From: Planctomycetota bacterium
GTDB taxonomy: Bacteria; Planctomycetota; Planctomycetia; Pirellulales; Pirellulaceae
Assembly: GCA_026692885.1 (NCBI GenBank)
Contig: JAPLNJ010001139.1
Location: 1-7,629, forward strand
Direction: 5' to 3'
DNA: 7,629 nucleotides
Shown piece after piece: positions 1 to 7,373 of this stretch. The position numbers were made by a program, and so were the translations under genes. The notes below the pieces were generated by a model. The model was not told the origin of the DNA and searched no databases. It saw only the letters and a list, made by a program, of their open reading frames with translations. Each line of letters starts with the position of its first letter. The stretch's first letter is position 1.

Positions 1-132
1 CGCCTGCCGACGTAGTGTACGAAACCCAATTCCACCGGGGCAAACCCGAATGGGGACCCGACATGCCAAGCTGGAACAAAAGCCGGACCAGATCTCACCA
101 TTGCAAGGACTCTCTGGGATACAATTTTGCGC
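1..132. other. Left-edge stretch with no recognisable gene
   Basis: I see no supported gene here. Plus-strand frames 2 and 3 are open across it and run on over the antisense of the cupin gene, but their translations resemble no family I know. One minus-strand frame is open from an ATG at 101 to the window edge, with no convincing ribosome binding site. The third plus frame reaches a TAG at 13-15, so the tail of a gene lying to the left cannot be excluded. Confidence 0.4.
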
Positions 133-177
133 GGCCCACCCCCGGCCCCACTCCCCGGAGTACCGGGGCGAGGGGGG
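133..177. repeat. GC-rich palindromic dispersed repeat, copy A
   Basis: Positions 138-174 match positions 3151-3187 at 34 of 37 bases, with mismatches at 145, 150 and 160. The core is a perfect 6-bp GC stem, CCCCGG at 153-158 against CCGGGG at 163-168, closed by a 4-base loop (AGTA). Imperfect pairing continues outward for several bases. This copy lies 14-58 bases downstream of the cupin stop codon, so as RNA from the minus strand it could act as a 3'-end hairpin or transcription brake. It lacks the T-run of a classical intrinsic terminator. That the repeat occurs elsewhere in the genome is inferred from the two copies in this window. Confidence 0.75.
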
Positions 178-190
178 AGCTACACCGGCA

Positions 191-961
191 TTACAACTTC
201 GCCTTCGGATTCGACAGCCGCAGGCCGTCCATGTCGTGGAAGGTGCCGTACTCGGTGACCAACGCGCCTTCCGGACCGGCGACCATGAAGTGCCATGCCT
301 CCAGCCGGTTGAGGTCACCCAGTTCGTCGACGTGCAGCGGTTGGCAATGCTTCGACTTGATCAGGTTCCGTTGACTTTCCGGCACCTTGCTCAGCAAGTC
401 CGGCGTCGGATCGCCTTCGCCGAACGTGTAGATCATGCCGCGGCGAGGCTGCCACGATTCCATTTTCGGCGCGCCCTTGTCGGTCTTCAGATGGCAGTGC
501 TCCGGAATCATCTGCCCCGGCAACAGGTAGATCTCGTGACCGAAGTAGTTGTAGTCTTGCCGATTGAGCCAGAAGATGCCAGCCATGCCGACGTGTGCGA
601 AATCGCCCAGGTTAAAATCGAGGATCCACATTCCATCCTTCTCCTTCTTTAGCTTATCGGAGATCGGGTAGTGGAACCGCGTGAACATGTCGAAGTAGGC
701 TTCCCGGGCCTTGTCGACGAGAAACTTGCCGTCGGCATCATAGAATTCGGCGCTGGTGTAGGTCTTGACCTGCGCCGTGTCCGCGGCCGGGGCTTCATGG
801 CTTTGCGAACCCAGGGGGCGCCCAAACAGACGCCTCCGCAAGCTCCGCGTGTCTACGGCGGCGACTTCACGGCTCAGCGAACCGGCCAGGACCGCGCCGG
901 CGGCGGCGGCCGTGCCGACGAGCAGCGAACGTCGATTCAATTCAGAGCGGGGTTGCGTCAT
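191..961 (-). CDS. Tat-exported cupin, D-lyxose isomerase-like
   Basis: 256 residues. The start at 961 is chosen because AAGGAG (970-975) lies 8 bases upstream and the protein then opens with a twin-arginine signal: R10-R11 followed by SLL, an Ala-rich hydrophobic stretch to about residue 28, and a possible cleavage after VAA35. The mature part is a cupin. Residues 142-157 read HEIYLLPGQMIPEHCH, giving H155 and H157, and E168 and H224 are the likely third and fourth metal ligands. The later segment, with AWHFMVAGPEG at 222-232 and an EYGTFHD motif at 237-243, resembles the HWF-AG-EG...E-ST pattern of the D-lyxose isomerase cupin family. Such enzymes interconvert D-lyxose and D-xylulose (or D-mannose and D-fructose) using a divalent metal. 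Family members I know are cytoplasmic and lack a signal, so export is odd and the substrate here is uncertain. It is divergent from the large cytochrome gene. Confidence is high for an exported cupin and moderate for the isomerase label. Confidence 0.85.
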   Translation of the reverse strand: MTQPRSELNRRSLLVGTAAAAGAVLAGSLSREVAAVDTRSLRRRLFGRPLGSQSHEAPAADTAQVKTYTSAEFYDADGKFLVDKAREAYFDMFTRFHYPISDKLKKEKDGMWILDFNLGDFAHVGMAGIFWLNRQDYNYFGHEIYLLPGQMIPEHCHLKTDKGAPKMESWQPRRGMIYTFGEGDPTPDLLSKVPESQRNLIKSKHCQPLHVDELGDLNRLEAWHFMVAGPEGALVTEYGTFHDMDGLRLSNPKAKL

Positions 962-969
962 CGATCGAA

Positions 970-975
970 CTCCTT
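970..975 (-). promoter_or_regulatory. Ribosome binding site of the cupin gene
   Basis: On the minus strand this reads AAGGAG, 8 bases before the ATG at 961. It decides the start: the upstream in-frame ATG at 1063 would add 34 residues and bury the twin-arginine signal. Confidence 0.8.
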
Positions 976-1482
976 GGAAAAAGGTGGTAAAGCGTTTCGT
1001 GCCGTTCACAATCACAACATCCCATCCTCGGCCACAGCCGTACCGGCCGTGCAAGGCTCCCATTTTGTCACGCCCGGGCTGCGGGGTCTAGGACCCACGG
1101 CCATTTCGTTCCACGGCGACGCCGGAGTCCTCTGCCTTTGAGGACGAGCTTGAACGCCGTGTGCAGTCCTACGAAGACGGCCGGACTGAGGCTTCGGACT
1201 GGGACGACGCGGCAGGGCGCCTGCGACAAACCTTGGATGCGCGGGGCGACGCATGACCTTGCGTCTCCCCACACAAGCCGCAGCCCGGCCTACTGGCGAG
1301 GCAGGTGACGAGTCGCATCGTTTTTCAGTTCTCCAGCAGCGCTATTGATTCTGGGCTGAATCCCGATTGCCTTCGATCCACTGTTTGTGGACAATGACGA
1401 GCCAGCTGGGCTGGTCAGCCGCCCACCAGTGACCGTCTTTGCCTTCCCGCCAAGCTACACCTTCCTGCCACTCCCACACACC

Positions 1483-1486
1483 GGAG
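1483..1486 (+). promoter_or_regulatory. Ribosome binding site of the large cytochrome gene
   Basis: GGAG lies 6 bases before the ATG at 1493. It supports that start over an in-frame TTG at 1439, which would put 18 polar residues ahead of the signal peptide. Confidence 0.75.
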
Positions 1487-1492
1487 TTTTAC

Positions 1493-4400
1493 ATGACGAG
1501 AAACGGAACCGCTCTGCTCGCGGCTTGCCTTGCCGGCTGCTGCCTCTTGGGGGCAACAGCGACCTCGGCCGAAGTCGTGATGTCCACCGAGCACTGGCCG
1601 GACAACGACGCGGGGTTTCGACAATTCACCGAGCGGATTACCCAACTGCAGAGCCGTAATCTGCTCGGACGGCGCGGTACACGCATCGTGCCGGACGGGT
1701 CTGTCGGTGATGCCGGCCAACTGGTCGACGGCTTCACGGGCGCGCGGGGTGCTGAGGGTCGGGTGTTCATCAACGGCCAGCCGACAGGCATTGCCTTCTA
1801 TCTGGGCCAGCTCAAGACCGTTACGGAAATCGGCCTGTTCACCTTCAACTGCGATGCCCGCGCGAATCAAGATTTTGAAGTGCGACTGGCCGACAACAGC
1901 CAACGCCCCGGCCTCAAGCCCGACTTCCGTAAGGAACCCGACCTGACCTCGGGCAACGTGATTCTGGGCCAAAATAGCGGTGGGTTTCACACCCGCTTCG
2001 TGGGCCGCAACGGTAGTCCGCTTGCGCCCAGCAAAGTCGACTGGGTCGAGTTCCGCATCTGGCGCACGTACAACGTCAAGGCTGGCGAGCCGGCCAAGAG
2101 TAAGTCGCGGGCCGAGAGTGGCTCGTCGTACATCGAACTGGAAGTGCTCGGCACGCCGGACGATGTCACGCCAGGTGAAGAACTGGCCCACCGCGAAGCC
2201 CTGCGTAAGGCACCCAGGCAACCTGAGTACGTCAAGCGAGCGACAGCGCTGGAGACACTGGTCGCCGGCCGTGAAGCGATCCTCGCCTGGGAAGCGGCCA
2301 TCGATTGTCTGATCGTGCCCGATCAGGGCATTACGCTTGGACCGTGGCACGTGCTGGGGCCGGTGACGGCCGGTGATAAGAAGGCGGCCGAGTTGGAGAA
2401 GGCTACCCAGGTCGACCTGACCAAACGCCTGGCCGCCGCGGGCGGTCGCGAACTGATTTGGGAGCCGCGCGCCGATTTGCCGGACGGCGAACTGATCGAT
2501 CTGACCGGCTACCGCGGCGCGAAAGAGAAAGACGTGCTGTACCTCTGCCGCCAGGTGACCTTTCATCGCAAGTTCGACAACAACCAGTTGTTTGCGCCCG
2601 TCAGCGCCAGCGAGGGCTGGATCCGCTGGCTGCCGAAGCAACAGACCGCGGGACTGCGCGGACCGGTCGCCGCAAATCACACCCGTTGGCAGTTGGAGGG
2701 TGAGCCGGGCGAACATCAACTGCTCGTGCGTTTGAGTGCCGGCAACGACGGTCGTTGGCGATTCTGGTTCGCCGTTCAGCCGACCGTCTCGCGGCCAGGG
2801 GCCGGGGCGCCTCACGAGCGAGTGGGACGCCGGGCCAACTTGTTCCGCAAGGTTTGCGAGGATTTCCCCGCACCGCTCGACCGCCTGCAACTGCGCTGGC
2901 AGACGACCGATAAGTTCTGGGATAGCGAGCAAAATCGTTTCCACGACTGGCTGCCGGGCGAGTCCGAGGCGTACCTGCGAGCGAACTACCGCGCGGCGGT
3001 GCAAAAGCGGCTGGCCGACCTGAAAGCTGCCCTGGCGGGAGGCACGGGCCTCCGCGCGATGGTCGTCGCCGACAAGAAAGAGCGTTTGACGGCGGCAGTC
3101 GAGGCGGTGGAAGCCGCTTTCATGTTGGAAACTAGTGCGACGAACCCCTCACCCCCGACCCCTCTCCCCGGACTACCGGGGCGAGGGCAGTACGAGCGAC
3201 TGTGCACGCTGCAGGAGACGATCGCGGTCGCCGCCCGGGTGCGGTCCCTGCGTCTGGCCGTGGAAGATCAACGCGAAACGTTCCCAGATCGCTATCCGCG
3301 TGGCGACAAGTTCCTGGCTCGCGTCCGCGACTTGGACCAGCATCTCGACGCCTTGTGGGAGCGAGTCCTGAAACCGCAGACTGCCGACGTCTCCCAGACT
3401 TCGGCAGTCTTGCAGGCGGTCGTCGCAACCAACGAGTTGGTACAGACCGCCGGCCAAGAGATACTCCTGGAGAATCCCGTGCTGGCGTTCGAAAAACTCC
3501 TGGTGGTTAAAGGTGGCGCCGGCTTCAACTCCAATTGGGGCGGACCTAACACGCTGGGCAACTCGCTGGTGGTTGTCTCGCCGCCACGCCCCGGCGGCCA
3601 GGAAACCATCCTCTACAAGGGCCGCGTCAGCGATGTGGACCTGCATTGGGACGGCCAGCGATTGCTGTTCTCCGACGGTCGGGCCTTGTGGGAGATCAAC
3701 GTCGACGGCACGGGCCTCCGCCGTGTGTCGAAAGAAGATCCGCCGATCACGCACTACGACGGCTGCTACCTGCCCGATGGGCGGATCGTCTGCGTATCCA
3801 ACGCCTGCGAACAGGCCGTGCCCTGCACGGGCCAGGCGGACGTCGGCAACCTGCACCTGCTGGACGCCGACGGCTCGAACGAACGCCGCGTTTCGTTCGA
3901 CCAGGACCATAACTGGAATCCCGTCTTGTTGAATGACGGCCGCGTGTTGTACACCCGCTGGGAATACACGGATACGCCACACTACTTCACGCGGCTCTTG
4001 TTCCGCATGAATCCGGATGGCACGGGCCAAATGGAATACTATGGCAGCAACTCCTACTGGCCCAACGCCATGTACTGGCCGCGGCCGATTCCCGGCCATC
4101 CGACGATGGTGTCCTGTATCGTGTCGGGCCACCACGGCGTCTCGCGCGTCGGCGAGATGGTGCTGCTGGACCCGGCCCGTGGCCGTCACGAAGCCGATGG
4201 CGTCGTGCAGCGACTCCCCGGCTACGGCCAGAAGGTCGAGCCGGTGATTCTGGACCGATTGGTGGTGGAGACCTGGCCCCGTTACGCGGCCCCGTACCCC
4301 TTGGCCGAGCCGGGCACAAACCGCGGCGCGGGCAAGTACTTCCTGGTTTGCGTGCAGGACGACGAGCGGTCGGCCTGGGATGTCTGCCTGATCGACGTGT

Positions 4401-6331
4401 TTGACAATGTGACGCGAATCCTCACCGGCGGCTACATGACGCCGATCCCCTTGCAAACGCGGCAGAAACCGCCGGTCATCCCGTCTCGCGTCGAGCCGGA
4501 GCGCAAGGATGCCACGGTGTATCTGGCCGACGTATATGCGGGGCCGGGCCTGCGGGGCTACCCGCGTGGTTCGATCCAGCGGCTGCGGATCGGCACCCAC
4601 CACTATCGCTACCCCGGGAACGGCGACACCTACGCCTCGTCGCACGAAGGCGGCTGGGATATCAAGCGGATTTTGGGCACCGTGCCGGTCGCCGCAGACG
4701 GTTCAGCTCTGTTCCGCGTGCCGGCCAACACGCCGATCTTCGTGCAACCGCTGGACGCGGAAGGCAAGTGCCAACAGATCATGCGCAGTTGGTACACGCC
4801 CATGCCGGGCGAGATCGCGTCCTGTGTCGGCTGCCACGAGAAGCAGAACGACGGGCCGCCCGCCAAGTACACGGCGGCGGCCTTGCAGAAACCGTCGCCG
4901 ATTGAACCTTGGTGCGGACCGACGCGCGGCTTCAGCTTCGACCGTGAAGTGCAACCCGTGTTGGACCGCCGTTGCGTTGGTTGTCACAACGGCCAGCCGA
5001 CCAAGGTCGGCGAGCAGTCGGTCACCACGCTCGATCTGCGCGCTAAGCGACTGCACGAAAATTACGATGGCCCGTATAGCCCCGCCTACAAGGCGCTGCA
5101 AGCGTACGTGCGGCGGCCCGGTTTCGAAGCCGACTACCACCTGCAGGTCCCGGCCGAATTCGAAGCCGACACCAGCGCTCTGGTCCAGTTGTTGAAGAAG
5201 GGCCACTACCACGTCCAGTTGACTGGTGAGGAGTGGGAGCGGCTCTACACCTGGATCGACTTCAACGTCCCGTATCCAGCCAATTGGCGCGAAAGCCACC
5301 GGCCGCCACGTGACGAACAGGTGGCGCTGCGGGCGAAGTACAAGCAGCAATTCGCGAACCTCGATGACCACGACGAGGATCCGCTGCCGCTGCCGGAGAT
5401 CGTGAAGTTCGAGGCACCTCAACCCGCCGCGCCGCGCGCCACCTCGGTGCCCAGCGTGGAAGGCTGGCCGATCGCGACCACAGCGGCCCAGGCGTTGCAG
5501 CAGGCGGCTGGCGAGGTCGAGAAGCAGTTGGATCTCGGCGAGGGCGTCACCATGAAATTCCGACTGGTCCCGGCTGGCAGCTTCGTGATGGGCGACAGTC
5601 AGGGCTTTGATGACGAATGCACGCCGTCGGCCGTGACCATCGCCCGGCCGTTCTACCTGGATACCTGCGAGGTGACCAACCAGCAATTCTCGCGTTTTGA
5701 TGCGGCGCACGACAGCGCCTACATCGACGGTCGCGGCAAGGACCGCACCAGTCGCGGGACGCCCATCAATCGGCCGGCGCAGCCGGTGGTCCGCATCACC
5801 TGGCACCAAGCGTTGGCCTATTGCCGGTGGCTCACGGAGCGGACCGGCGCGCGGGCGACGCTGCCGACCGAGGCGCAGTGGGAATGGGCCTGTCGCGCCG
5901 GCACAGCGACGCGGTGGTCGTTCGGCGAGTTCACGCCGAGCCTGCAGCGGGTGGCAAACATCGCCGATGGGAGTCTCGCGGGCTGGAATTTTGGGCGTCA
6001 GGAAGCGGGCTATCAGGACGGGGCGCAGTTCTCCGTCCCTAGCGGCAGCTTCCCCACGAATGCCTGGGGTTTATCGGACCTGCACGGCAACGTGGCCGAG
6101 TGGTGTTTGAGCACGTACCGGCCCTACCCCTATCGGACAGACGACGGGCGAGACGATCCGAACGCCACCGGGCCGAAGGTGGTGCGGGGCGGCTCATGGA
6201 ACGACACCATGCGGTTCGCCACCAGCGCCTCGCGTTGGCGTTACGAACCGTACAAGCCCGTCTACAACGTCGGCTTTCGCGTGCTGCTGGAGATCCCCGG
6301 CAGCGAGCGAGTCGCTGCCGCGCAGCGGTAA
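1493..6331 (+). CDS. Exported HZS-alpha-like propeller, dihaem cytochrome and SUMF1 fusion
   Basis: 1612 residues. The start at 1493 gives a clean export signal with a likely cleavage after A26 (ATSA/EV). An LAGC lipobox-like match at 13-16 makes a lipoprotein possible.

Domains in order: a discoidin-like beta-sandwich (about 27-220); a second beta-sandwich (about 281-430) of the kind fused to planctomycete cytochromes; a helical region (about 455-660) interrupted by a Pro/Gly insert at 551-566; a TolB-like beta-propeller (about 665-1000); a region like the middle domain of hydrazine synthase alpha (about 1010-1115); two c-type haem sites, CVGCH at 1111-1115 and 1161-1165, in a cytochrome segment ending near TWIDFN (1253-1258); a Pro/Ala linker; and a SUMF1 domain (1354 to about 1605) with LPTEAQWEWACRAG (1457-1470), LHGNVAEW (1530-1537) and RGGSW (1565-1569).

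The two cysteines that bind copper in aerobic formylglycine-generating enzymes, just after GGS-Y/W, are absent, so FGE catalysis is unlikely. The protein probably acts outside the cytoplasmic membrane in electron transfer coupled to an unknown substrate. One Kuenenia HZS subunit shares the propeller/haem theme, but nothing else here indicates anammox. Family architecture is confident; function is not. Confidence 0.93.
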   Translation: MTRNGTALLAACLAGCCLLGATATSAEVVMSTEHWPDNDAGFRQFTERITQLQSRNLLGRRGTRIVPDGSVGDAGQLVDGFTGARGAEGRVFINGQPTGIAFYLGQLKTVTEIGLFTFNCDARANQDFEVRLADNSQRPGLKPDFRKEPDLTSGNVILGQNSGGFHTRFVGRNGSPLAPSKVDWVEFRIWRTYNVKAGEPAKSKSRAESGSSYIELEVLGTPDDVTPGEELAHREALRKAPRQPEYVKRATALETLVAGREAILAWEAAIDCLIVPDQGITLGPWHVLGPVTAGDKKAAELEKATQVDLTKRLAAAGGRELIWEPRADLPDGELIDLTGYRGAKEKDVLYLCRQVTFHRKFDNNQLFAPVSASEGWIRWLPKQQTAGLRGPVAANHTRWQLEGEPGEHQLLVRLSAGNDGRWRFWFAVQPTVSRPGAGAPHERVGRRANLFRKVCEDFPAPLDRLQLRWQTTDKFWDSEQNRFHDWLPGESEAYLRANYRAAVQKRLADLKAALAGGTGLRAMVVADKKERLTAAVEAVEAAFMLETSATNPSPPTPLPGLPGRGQYERLCTLQETIAVAARVRSLRLAVEDQRETFPDRYPRGDKFLARVRDLDQHLDALWERVLKPQTADVSQTSAVLQAVVATNELVQTAGQEILLENPVLAFEKLLVVKGGAGFNSNWGGPNTLGNSLVVVSPPRPGGQETILYKGRVSDVDLHWDGQRLLFSDGRALWEINVDGTGLRRVSKEDPPITHYDGCYLPDGRIVCVSNACEQAVPCTGQADVGNLHLLDADGSNERRVSFDQDHNWNPVLLNDGRVLYTRWEYTDTPHYFTRLLFRMNPDGTGQMEYYGSNSYWPNAMYWPRPIPGHPTMVSCIVSGHHGVSRVGEMVLLDPARGRHEADGVVQRLPGYGQKVEPVILDRLVVETWPRYAAPYPLAEPGTNRGAGKYFLVCVQDDERSAWDVCLIDVFDNVTRILTGGYMTPIPLQTRQKPPVIPSRVEPERKDATVYLADVYAGPGLRGYPRGSIQRLRIGTHHYRYPGNGDTYASSHEGGWDIKRILGTVPVAADGSALFRVPANTPIFVQPLDAEGKCQQIMRSWYTPMPGEIASCVGCHEKQNDGPPAKYTAAALQKPSPIEPWCGPTRGFSFDREVQPVLDRRCVGCHNGQPTKVGEQSVTTLDLRAKRLHENYDGPYSPAYKALQAYVRRPGFEADYHLQVPAEFEADTSALVQLLKKGHYHVQLTGEEWERLYTWIDFNVPYPANWRESHRPPRDEQVALRAKYKQQFANLDDHDEDPLPLPEIVKFEAPQPAAPRATSVPSVEGWPIATTAAQALQQAAGEVEKQLDLGEGVTMKFRLVPAGSFVMGDSQGFDDECTPSAVTIARPFYLDTCEVTNQQFSRFDAAHDSAYIDGRGKDRTSRGTPINRPAQPVVRITWHQALAYCRWLTERTGARATLPTEAQWEWACRAGTATRWSFGEFTPSLQRVANIADGSLAGWNFGRQEAGYQDGAQFSVPSGSFPTNAWGLSDLHGNVAEWCLSTYRPYPYRTDDGRDDPNATGPKVVRGGSWNDTMRFATSASRWRYEPYKPVYNVGFRVLLEIPGSERVAAAQR
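3145..3187 (+). repeat. Palindromic repeat, copy B, translated in frame inside the cytochrome gene
   Basis: Positions 3151-3187 match 138-174 at 34 of 37 bases. The hairpin pairs 3160-3171 with 3176-3187 at 11 of 12 positions around the loop ACTA (3172-3175); the only mismatch is 3165 against 3182. In the cytochrome frame it encodes NPSPPTPLPGLPGRG at residues 551-565, between two helical segments (AAVEAVEAAFMLE before, YERLCTLQETIAVAARV after). Its codons (TCA, CTA, CGA, GGA, GGG, with ACT and AGT just upstream) are unlike the GC-ending codons that dominate the gene. The simplest reading is a mobile palindromic element that landed in frame in a surface linker and was tolerated. No target duplication is visible. 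Confidence 0.8.
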
Positions 6332-6435
6332 GGCGAGCGGCAGGAAATAGCAGTTCGTACAGGCATCCCGGCCGGACGGGCGTCACAGCGCACTCGGTCA
6401 GCCGCGCTAGCCGCTTGAGCAGTAATGTCGATTCA
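6332..6435. other. Convergent intergenic gap without a clear terminator
   Basis: The cytochrome gene and the hydrolase fragment converge here. The best symmetric element is CCCGGCCGGACGGG (6367-6380), an imperfect palindrome with too little loop for a standard hairpin and no T-run on either strand. No intrinsic terminator is supported. Confidence 0.5.
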
Positions 6436-7365
6436 TCAATACACCTCAATTTCGTCGCACGCGATGCGCCGCGGGTTGCCGTCGGCACCAAGGTACTTGA
6501 TGCGCACAGCGCGGAAGGGCTGCGCGGACTCGACCGGGACGGCTTGGCCGTGTTGATCGCCGCCGCGGACCGCGTGCTTGACCGGCGGCGACCATGTTTG
6601 GCCATCGGCGGAGGTTTCCATGGCAACTTCGCGGACGCCGGCTGGGCCGTCTTGCCGCTGGCCAGTGCGGTCGTAGGACCAGACCAGCGCGCAATGGGGC
6701 GTCGCGACAGGCAGCTCCACCAGGAAGCCCACGGAATTGCTGGCCCTAGGGATGTTGGCCGGGCCGTAGACGCCATCACACAGCCACCCGTCGGCGGTCG
6801 CCGTGCCCTGCGGGCTGAGCGATTGGACGCGAACCCCGGCGAGCTTGGGCCGCTGGCCGACGACGTCCCGGATGGATTCCTCGGCGCGAGTTCGATTCCG
6901 AGCCGCAGCCACGCGCGGAGCGGTCCAGCCGTCGCGCGTGATGCCCAACATCGGCAGCCCTGGCTGTGGCGCAAGCGGCGCACGGGAGCGACGCGGGCGG
7001 GCCATGTACTTCACATCCTGATTGGCTTCCGGAACAAGAGGTGCAAACACGAACTGCGCCAGGGGCGCGTCCACGCACTCGACCAGGTACGTCTTGCCCT
7101 TGGCTGTGGGGAAGACGATCTCCGGTTCGCCGGTCTCCACGATCGTCTGGCCGTCCTGCGTGACTCGAGCGCGGGCCTTCCACGGCCTGACCAGCCGACA
7201 GACGCCGCCGAACAGGCTTTCCAACGCGATGTAGCGGATCTGCCCGGCAGCCCGCTCCGAGACGACCAGGAAGCCGGTTTCGGCACGGAGTCGGAAGACG
7301 CCGCTCCAGGTCTCGGGGACCGCCGGCCACACACGGATCGTGCCGTCGTACGACTGCAGCAGCAT
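6436..7365 (-). pseudogene. 5'-truncated glycoside hydrolase (GH95-like) C-terminal fragment
   Basis: The open frame from the first ATG (7365) gives 309 residues, but it begins in mid-domain. Residues 1-18 (MLLQSYDGTIRVWPAVPE) and the following FRLRAETGFLV...IALESLFGG...RPW resemble the end of the catalytic barrel and the C-terminal beta-sandwich of GH95 alpha-fucosidase-like or related (alpha/alpha)6 hydrolases. The resemblance extends upstream of the ATG: codons at 7366-7377 read GPSE, matching the conserved residues before MLLQS. The frame then hits TAG at 7402-7404. The several hundred upstream residues with the catalytic site are missing, and no other minus-strand frame between 7405 and 7629 restores them. 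Residues about 115-165 are a Pro/Arg-rich linker. Residues about 185-309 look like a discoidin-type carbohydrate-binding module ending in CDEIEVY. No signal peptide is present. It could be annotated as a short hypothetical CDS; I judge it a decayed remnant. The exact GH family is uncertain. Confidence 0.7.
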
Positions 7366-7373
7366 CTCGGAGG

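Larger units (their letters stand above)
962..1492. other. Divergent intergenic region, 531 bp
   Basis: This separates the two divergent start codons and must hold both promoters. I could not assign a convincing -35/-10 pair to either gene. Small symmetric elements are present: CAGTCC (1164-1169) facing GGACTG (1183-1188), with GGACTG repeated at 1196-1201; GATTC (1347-1351) facing GAATC (1358-1362) across 6 bases; and CCAC (1378-1381) facing GTGG (1387-1390). Each is short enough to arise by chance. Overlapping open frames on the minus strand between 1012 and 1274 give Arg/Pro-rich translations without family resemblance or a good ribosome binding site, so I treat the stretch as non-coding. 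Confidence 0.6.

Noticed and set aside
962..1063. N-terminal extension of the cupin gene to an ATG at 1063
   Set aside because: It adds 34 residues ahead of the twin-arginine signal and has no good ribosome binding site, whereas the ATG at 961 has AAGGAG at the right distance.
1012..1274. Two overlapping minus-strand open frames in the divergent intergenic region
   Set aside because: Arg/Pro-rich translations, no recognisable family, no convincing ribosome binding site.
1439..1492. TTG start for the large cytochrome gene
   Set aside because: It would prepend 18 polar residues to the signal peptide; the ATG at 1493 has GGAG 6 bases upstream.
4511..5300. Evidence for anammox metabolism
   Set aside because: Only distant likeness to one hydrazine synthase subunit; no other subunit is present, and many non-anammox planctomycetes carry such propeller cytochromes.
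1415..5809. Long antisense open frames (about 1415-3004, 3173-4645 and 4703-5809, minus strand)
   Set aside because: They lie opposite the cytochrome gene, have Arg/Val-rich translations without domain resemblance, and are expected in high-GC DNA.
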